DNA of 11,333 bases from an uncultured Flavobacteriales bacterium (GTDB lineage Bacteria; Bacteroidota; Bacteroidia; Flavobacteriales_D; Crocinitomicaceae). The translations under genes and the position numbers were made by a program. This document shows positions 8,209 to 11,333 of the stretch, in pieces. The notes under the pieces were generated by a model, which had not been told where the DNA came from, searched no databases, and saw only the letters and a program-made list of their open reading frames with translations. Position 1 is the first letter of the stretch; the number at the start of each line of letters is the position of its first letter. Location: NCBI GenBank assembly GCA_903899795.1, contig CAIUKX010000011.1, positions 1-11,333 of the forward strand, written 5' to 3'.

Positions 8209-8237
8209 TTTCAGATTCACAACAAGGAACCAATTCT

Positions 8238-8702
8238 ATGATTTCAATTGTCGAAACTAAAGATTACAAAATCATTTCTAAACTGAACGAAGAAGTTCAA
8301 AATCTACATGCAAGGCTTCATCCAGAAGTATTCAAAGCCTATAATAACGAAGCCATTGAATTAGAATTCAAAAACTTTTTATCAGATCCAAACTGCAAAT
8401 GCTTTCTAGCAAAAAATGACGAATCAGCTATTGGCTACATCTTTTGTTTCATCCGGGCAATCAACGAAAATGCTTTTCATTACTCCTTCAAAACCATTTA
8501 TATCGACCAATTAACTGTTTTGGAAAAATATCGACGAAGCGGAGTAGGAAAATTATTATTGGAACAAGTTGAACATTTAGCCAAAGAACATTCCATTGAA
8601 AAAATAGAATTGGATCATTGGAGTTCGAATGATGTTGCTGCCCGTTATTTCAGAAAAAATGGTTATCAACTTTACAAAGAAAGATTATTCAAATTAATTT
8701 AA
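8238..8702 (+). CDS. GNAT family N-acetyltransferase
   Basis: This is a 154-residue single-domain acetyltransferase that would use acetyl-CoA. The acetyl-CoA pyrophosphate loop is RRSGVGKLLL (residues 99-108), preceded by the strand IDQLTVLEKYR (89-98 region). The C-terminal part, IELDHWSSNDVAARYFRKNGYQLYKERLFKLI, is the standard motif B and end strand, with the conserved Asn-Ala-Phe/Tyr-Tyr-like pattern replaced by ND..AARYF. The start at 8238 is preferred: it follows AAGGAAC about 8 nt upstream and begins with a typical GNAT strand (ISIVETKDY). An in-frame TTG at 8178 would overlap the flavoprotein gene and add unconserved residues. The substrate is unknown. The gap to the next gene is only 9 bp. 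Confidence 0.9.
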   Translation: MISIVETKDYKIISKLNEEVQNLHARLHPEVFKAYNNEAIELEFKNFLSDPNCKCFLAKNDESAIGYIFCFIRAINENAFHYSFKTIYIDQLTVLEKYRRSGVGKLLLEQVEHLAKEHSIEKIELDHWSSNDVAARYFRKNGYQLYKERLFKLI

Positions 8703-8711
8703 TTAAAAACT

Positions 8712-9131
8712 ATGGCAACAAATACTTCGACACTACTAATAAACGCTACCCTACAAAAAGTGTGGAATGCACTTACCCAAAAAGAAGCCGTTAAAGCATG
8801 GCAATTCGGCAGTGATTTGACAACAGATTGGCAAATTGGAAGTGAGATAAAATTCAGCACCGAATGGCAAGGAGTTACCTATCTCCAATGGGGAAAAATA
8901 TTAGAGATCCAGCAAGACAAATTAATAAAATACAGTCTTTTTGCTCCCAGACCTGACCTTGAGGATAAACCTGAGAACTATTTCGAAATGAAATATGTAT
9001 TGACCCCGTTTAACAACCAAACCAAACTAGAAATTATCCAAGAAAACAGACCAGGTGCTGTTCAAGAAGAGCCACAGGGTGAAGAAAATCCTATATTGGC
9101 AACGCTGAAAAAGTATGCCGAATCCAATTAA
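8712..9131 (+). CDS. SRPBCC domain protein, AHSA1-like
   Basis: This 139-residue protein has the helix-grip (START/Bet v 1-like) fold of the Aha1 C-terminal homologue group. It shows LLINATLQKVWNALTQKEAVKAWQFGSD (residues 8-35), the standard beta1-helix start of the family. WQIGSEIKFSTEWQGVTYLQWGKILEIQQDKLIKYSLF follows (40-77), and the C-terminal helix (about 125-137) has ENPILATLKKYAE. These proteins have a hydrophobic cavity and often bind small ligands or act in stress responses. The eukaryotic Hsp90-activator role should not be carried over. It lies 9 bp after one GNAT gene and 13 bp before another, in a very tight run. It is clearly a different subgroup from the SRPBCC protein at 9746, so the two are not a recent duplication. 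Confidence 0.88.
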   Translation: MATNTSTLLINATLQKVWNALTQKEAVKAWQFGSDLTTDWQIGSEIKFSTEWQGVTYLQWGKILEIQQDKLIKYSLFAPRPDLEDKPENYFEMKYVLTPFNNQTKLEIIQENRPGAVQEEPQGEENPILATLKKYAESN

Positions 9132-9144
9132 AAAAATCTGGAGA

Positions 9145-9618
9145 ATGGATATTGAAATAAAAAAAGTAGCCCCTGATGAAATCGATGATTTTTCTGAATT
9201 AATACACGTTTTTGAAAGTGCTTTTGAAATGGAAAATTTCAAAATACCGGACCGAAACTACTTAAGCAATCTTCTTAATAAAGACGATTTTATGGCAATT
9301 GCTGTGAAATTCAAAAATAAAGTCATCGGAGGGCTCACCGTCTATATTCTTCATCCTTATTATTCTTCAAAACCAATAGCCTATATTTATGACGTTGCGA
9401 TACTTGATGCCTATCAAAGAAATGGAATTGGCAAAAAACTAATTGCATTTTTAATCGAATATTGTAAAGAACATGGTTTTGAAGATGCATACGTCCAAGC
9501 AGAAACCAACGATAATAATGCCGTTCGATTTTATCAACAAACATCTATATCGATTGAACTACAGGCAATTCAATTTACTTATTCATTCACTGAGAGTACA
9601 CCAAACAACAATCAGTAA
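9145..9618 (+). CDS. GNAT acetyltransferase related to the AAC(3)-I aminoglycoside N-acetyltransferase group
   Basis: The 157-residue GNAT has the order of motifs seen in AAC(3)-I proteins: an N-terminal FESAFEMENF (23-32), DRNYLSNLLNKDDFMAIAV (36-54), VIGGLTVYIL (60-69), AYIYDVAILDAYQRNGIGKKLI (79-100, containing the acetyl-CoA loop QRNGIG), YVQAETNDNNAVRFYQQT (116-133) and the closing strand IQFTYSF (142-148). The family often has TGG or similar after FYxxT, but here it is TSI. This could alter the active-site edge or be normal in this lineage. Chromosomal relatives in Bacteroidota are numerous and mostly untested, so aminoglycoside resistance cannot be claimed. The start at 9145 avoids overlap with the upstream gene; an ATG at 9115 would overlap it by 17 nt. 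Confidence 0.85.
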   Translation: MDIEIKKVAPDEIDDFSELIHVFESAFEMENFKIPDRNYLSNLLNKDDFMAIAVKFKNKVIGGLTVYILHPYYSSKPIAYIYDVAILDAYQRNGIGKKLIAFLIEYCKEHGFEDAYVQAETNDNNAVRFYQQTSISIELQAIQFTYSFTESTPNNNQ

Positions 9619-9655
9619 TCCTCCTTTAAATTCAATTAGCTTAGTTTAAAATAAT

Positions 9656-9673
9656 AAAAGATCATCTCTTTTT
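9656..9673 (+). terminator. Weak hairpin with T-run after the GNAT gene
   Basis: AAAAGA (9656-9661) can pair with TCTTTT (9667-9672) around a 5-nt loop, and the T-run ends at 9673. The stem is short and AT-rich, so it would be a weak terminator at best. It lies 37 bp after the GNAT stop and just before the candidate promoter of the next operon, the right place for a boundary between two transcripts. Confidence 0.2.
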
Positions 9674-9679
9674 AAAAAA

Positions 9680-9687
9680 TAAATTTG
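9680..9687 (+). promoter_or_regulatory. Candidate Bacteroidota -7 promoter box for the SRPBCC-marR-omdA operon
   Basis: TAAATTTG matches the Bacteroidota -7 consensus TAnnTTTG at all defined positions. A start of transcription a few bases downstream (about 9692) would leave a leader of roughly 50 nt. No TTG -33 element is found at 17-23 bp upstream, so the box alone carries the call. The expected start falls directly inside the AT-rich repeats at 9689-9733. Confidence 0.35.
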
Positions 9688-9688
9688 C

Positions 9689-9733
9689 ATATTATAAGTG
9701 CACATATTATATTTACACATATAATATATATTA
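9689..9733. promoter_or_regulatory. Tandem 15-bp AT-rich repeats with an inverted repeat; probable MarR operator region
   Basis: Two adjacent 15-bp units, ATATTATAAGTGCAC (9689-9703) and ATATTATATTTACAC (9704-9718), agree at 12 of 15 positions. A third, partly inverted unit begins ATATAATAT (9719-9727). The second and third units form a perfect 9+9 bp inverted repeat (9704-9712 against 9719-9727) with a 6-nt spacer. A second pseudo-palindrome spans 9698-9718 with 8 of 10 pairs matching, from GTG to CAC. Two overlapping dyads of 20-24 bp, placed at the predicted transcription start and ending 18 nt before the SRPBCC ATG, are what an autorepressing MarR dimer pair would need. The MarR gene is the second gene of this operon. 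Binding is inferred, not shown, and AT-rich background favours chance repeats. Confidence 0.5.
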
Positions 9734-9745
9734 ATAAATAATCGT

Positions 9746-10165
9746 ATGTGGACAAAATCTCACTCAATCGTAACAAAAGAAGTTACTAAAGAACAAATGT
9801 GGAAACTATTTTCAGATGTAAACAACTGGAATACTTGGGATCACAGTATAGAGTTTGCTGAATTAAATGGGAAATTTGAAAAAGGGAATCATTTTATGTT
9901 TCAACCCAAAGGAGGTCCTAAATTAAAAATCGGAATTGTAGATGCAGTAGAAAATCATACTTTTACGAATTACACGAAATTTCCGCTAGCAAAAATGTAC
10001 GGAGAACATACTTTTGAAGAGACACAAGATGGACTTAAAATTACAACAACCATGAAAGTTCAAGGTGTCTTAAGTTTTCTTTGGATTAAGATCGTCGCTC
10101 AAAAAATTGTTGACGGTTTGCCGACAGATATGCAGGATCAAATTAAAGCAGCTTCAAAATTATGA
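9746..10165 (+). CDS. SRPBCC family protein (polyketide cyclase/dehydrase-like)
   Basis: This is a 139-residue helix-grip protein. The N-terminal pattern VTKEVTKEQMWKLFSDVNNWNTWDHSIEFAEL (residues 9-40), with the SDVNNWNTWD turn, is typical of the polyketide cyclase/lipid-transport SRPBCC group. GKFEKGNHFMFQPKGGPKLKIGIVD (43-67) gives the next strands and a C-terminal helix closes the cavity. It is probably a cytoplasmic binder or modifier of a small hydrophobic molecule; no catalytic residues can be assigned. Its TGA overlaps the ATG of the MarR gene by 4 nt, so the regulator and this protein are translationally coupled. A plausible model is that both respond to the same ligand. It is the first gene after the operator repeats. 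Confidence 0.88.
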   Translation: MWTKSHSIVTKEVTKEQMWKLFSDVNNWNTWDHSIEFAELNGKFEKGNHFMFQPKGGPKLKIGIVDAVENHTFTNYTKFPLAKMYGEHTFEETQDGLKITTTMKVQGVLSFLWIKIVAQKIVDGLPTDMQDQIKAASKL

Positions 10166-10614
10166 CACCCAATGACAATCCATTTAGTGTAGAAAAAGCT
10201 GAGGAAAGTTCAGGTTTCTTGCTGTGGCAGGTAACAAACCTCTGGCAAAGAGAAATTAAAAAAGCACTGGAACAGTATGGAATCACTCATTCACAATTTG
10301 TTTTGTTAGCCAGTATTTATTGGCTAACACTTCACAAGCAGGAAGTAACTCAGATTGTATTATCGAACCATACGAAAATTGACCCCATGACAACTTCAAC
10401 GGTATTAAGAACCTTACAACAAAAAGGATTAATACAACGACAAGAGCACCTCACCGATACTCGTGCTAAAACAGTCGGATTAACTGAGGAAGGAAAAAAA
10501 ACGATCAAGAAAGCTGTCGTAGCAGTTGAAACGTTTGACAAAGAATTTTTCTCGAAACTCGGAAATCAAACCAGTGATTTCAACGGAAATTTGATAACTT
10601 TACTCAAGAGGTAG
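10162..10614 (+). CDS. MarR family transcriptional regulator
   Basis: The 150-residue regulator has the MarR winged-helix layout. A dimerisation helix, FLLWQVTNLWQREIKKALEQYGI (19-41), leads to THSQFVLLASIYWL (42-55). The helix-turn-helix is EVTQIVLSNHTKIDPMTTSTVLRTLQQKGLI (61-91), and the wing is RQEHLTDTRAKTVGLTEEGKK (93-113) with the conserved D99 and R101 pair. A C-terminal helix returns to the dimer interface. There are no cysteines at all, so it is not an OhrR-like thiol redox sensor; a small-molecule ligand is more likely. It is the second gene of a three-gene operon (4 nt overlap before, 12 bp gap after). The repeats at 9689-9733 are its likely autoregulatory target. Confidence 0.93.
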   Translation: MTPNDNPFSVEKAEESSGFLLWQVTNLWQREIKKALEQYGITHSQFVLLASIYWLTLHKQEVTQIVLSNHTKIDPMTTSTVLRTLQQKGLIQRQEHLTDTRAKTVGLTEEGKKTIKKAVVAVETFDKEFFSKLGNQTSDFNGNLITLLKR

Positions 10615-10626
10615 GACAAAAAAACA

Positions 10627-11109
10627 ATGCATCAATTTAAAGCCAACATTGAAATCATCGGAGTGAATCCATTCGTTTTTGTTCCTGATGATATTCTTCA
10701 GGAGATTTTCAATCAAGCAGGAAAAAGCAAGGGTACTATTCCCATCCATGGAACGATTAATAGCAAACCCTACAAACAAACATTATTGAAATACAGTGGT
10801 CATTGGCGACTTTATATCAATACGACCATGCTCAAAAATTCACCTAAACGAATTGGAGAAGTCATTGAAATATCCCTCCAATTTGATCCCGAAAGCAGAG
10901 CAATTACACCACCCGAAAAATTTATTCTCGCTTTGGAAGCAAATACGAATGCTAAACAAGTTTTTGAAAACTTATCTCCTTCCAAAAAACTAGAAATCAT
11001 TAGGTATTTGGCCAATCTCAAGACTGAACAAACTCTTGAAAAAAATATTGTAAGAGCCATTAACTTTTTACAAGGTAAAGAACGATTTGTCGGACGGGAT
11101 AAACCATAA
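10627..11109 (+). CDS. DUF1905 and OmdA (YdeI-type) domain protein
   Basis: The 160-residue protein joins two small domains. An N-terminal DUF1905 beta barrel (about residues 3-88) includes FVFVPDDILQEIF, a KGTIPIHGTINSKPY strand pair and the LYINTTMLKNSPKRIGEVIEISLQFD segment. A C-terminal OmdA-like helical domain (about 104-155) reads NAKQVFENLSPSKKLEIIRYLANLKTEQTLEKNIVRAINFLQGKE. OmdA/YdeI proteins have been linked to bacteriocin or envelope-stress protection, but the biochemical activity is not established. No signal peptide is visible. It follows the MarR gene by 12 bp and is likely controlled by it. Members of this family often sit near regulators and stress genes, which fits this setting. 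Confidence 0.88.
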   Translation: MHQFKANIEIIGVNPFVFVPDDILQEIFNQAGKSKGTIPIHGTINSKPYKQTLLKYSGHWRLYINTTMLKNSPKRIGEVIEISLQFDPESRAITPPEKFILALEANTNAKQVFENLSPSKKLEIIRYLANLKTEQTLEKNIVRAINFLQGKERFVGRDKP

Positions 11110-11112
11110 CCT

Positions 11113-11232
11113 ATGATCAGACTGTTAAAACACATTTCAAACCACCTCACTATCACTGGGGAAATAGTTATACTTTTATGGATGACTCTTTTTCGCTTCT
11201 CATCAATATTGGAATTAAGCGAATGTTGCTAA
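11113..11232 (+). CDS. Possible small protein of 39 residues with a hydrophobic stretch
   Basis: An ATG 3 bp after the OmdA-domain gene stop opens a 39-codon frame ending in TAA. The peptide has a basic start (MIRLLKHISNHL), a hydrophobic middle (about residues 18-28, VIVLLW-like with Trp and Met) and ends ELSECC. It could be a small membrane peptide translated by coupling from the upstream gene. It resembles no family I recognise, and a chance frame of this length is common. The rest of the interval to 11254 shows nothing else convincing. Confidence 0.2.
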   Translation: MIRLLKHISNHLTITGEIVILLWMTLFRFSSILELSECC

Positions 11233-11254
11233 TCAAAAAATAAACCTATTTAAA

Positions 11255-11333
11255 ATGCTTGCTAAAACTTTAAAAGATTCGTTTGATAAATATTTTATTG
11301 CTCCTATTGAAGCATGGAATGAATTTGCTTCCC
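11255..11333 (+). CDS. N-terminus of a probable Crp/Fnr-type regulator, truncated by the window edge
   Basis: The ATG at 11255 follows TTTAAA and opens a frame that runs off the right edge after 26 codons. The visible part, KTLKDSFDKYFIAPIEAWNEFAS, resembles the first helix of Bacteroidota Crp/Fnr regulators, which often reads as a short helix followed by PxEAW or PxxEW and then the cyclic-nucleotide-binding beta roll. Neither the effector domain nor the helix-turn-helix is in the window, so the call rests on this short stretch only. The start could be the beginning of a new transcription unit. Confidence 0.4.
   Translation, partial: MLAKTLKDSFDKYFIAPIEAWNEFAS

Noticed and set aside
8178..8237. 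TTG start giving a longer GNAT protein overlapping the flavoprotein gene
   Set aside because: The ATG at 8238 has an AAGGAAC motif at good spacing and begins with the expected first strand.
8712..10165. The two SRPBCC genes as a recent duplication
   Set aside because: Their N-terminal motifs belong to different subgroups (AHSA1-like versus polyketide-cyclase-like) and the sequences do not align beyond the general fold.
3768..10626. Integron cassette array, suggested by many small one-direction genes
   Set aside because: Apart from a loose GTT-containing box at about 5522, no repeated attC-like sequences appear between the genes, and several genes overlap.

Overview
The window is about 11.3 kb of AT-rich DNA from a bacterium, most likely a member of the Bacteroidota (Flavobacteriales-like). 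The reasons are the protein style of the MenD, Ppx/GppA and carbonic anhydrase genes, start codons preceded by A/T-rich stretches usually without a Shine-Dalgarno sequence, a TAnnTTTG-type promoter box, and menaquinone synthesis as the quinone route. Genus-level placement cannot be made from the sequence alone. There are no rRNA, tRNA, CRISPR or transposase features.

Layout. Left part (1-2871): a single-domain Ppx/GppA phosphatase gene (+) faces menD (-), with a 54 bp convergent gap. A 272 bp divergent spacer follows (2872-3143) and holds a perfect 8+8 bp inverted repeat at 3010-3033. From 3144 to the right edge everything is on the + strand. First come a beta-carbonic anhydrase, a VOC (glyoxalase-fold) protein and a DUF1572/DinB-fold protein. 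Next is an M24-type metallopeptidase gene interrupted by one in-frame TAA at codon 18, then an S41-type PDZ protease that overlaps by 4 nt a YdhS-like FAD/NAD(P)-binding protein. These are followed by a GNAT acetyltransferase, an AHSA1-type SRPBCC protein and a second GNAT related to the AAC(3)-I group. After a 127 bp promoter-bearing gap comes a compact unit: SRPBCC protein, MarR regulator (4 nt overlap) and DUF1905/OmdA protein. A doubtful 39-codon ORF and the first 26 codons of a probable Crp/Fnr-type regulator, cut by the window edge, complete it.

How the genes fit together. The left part is housekeeping (polyphosphate/ppGpp-type phosphatase, menaquinone synthesis). The middle looks like an accessory run of small stress, detoxification or modification enzymes. 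Many gaps are under 40 nt and three junctions overlap as ATGA, so translational coupling is likely, but no pathway can be named. The best-supported regulatory unit is the right-hand SRPBCC-marR-omdA operon. Its upstream gap carries AT-rich 15-bp repeats with a perfect 9+9 bp inverted repeat just downstream of a candidate -7 box, the arrangement expected for an autorepressing MarR protein.

I do not see convincing evidence of a new defence or mobile system. The points most worth checking are the nonsense codon in the otherwise intact M24 gene, the repeat-rich MarR operator region, the hairpin or operator ahead of the carbonic anhydrase, and the coupled protease-flavoprotein pair.
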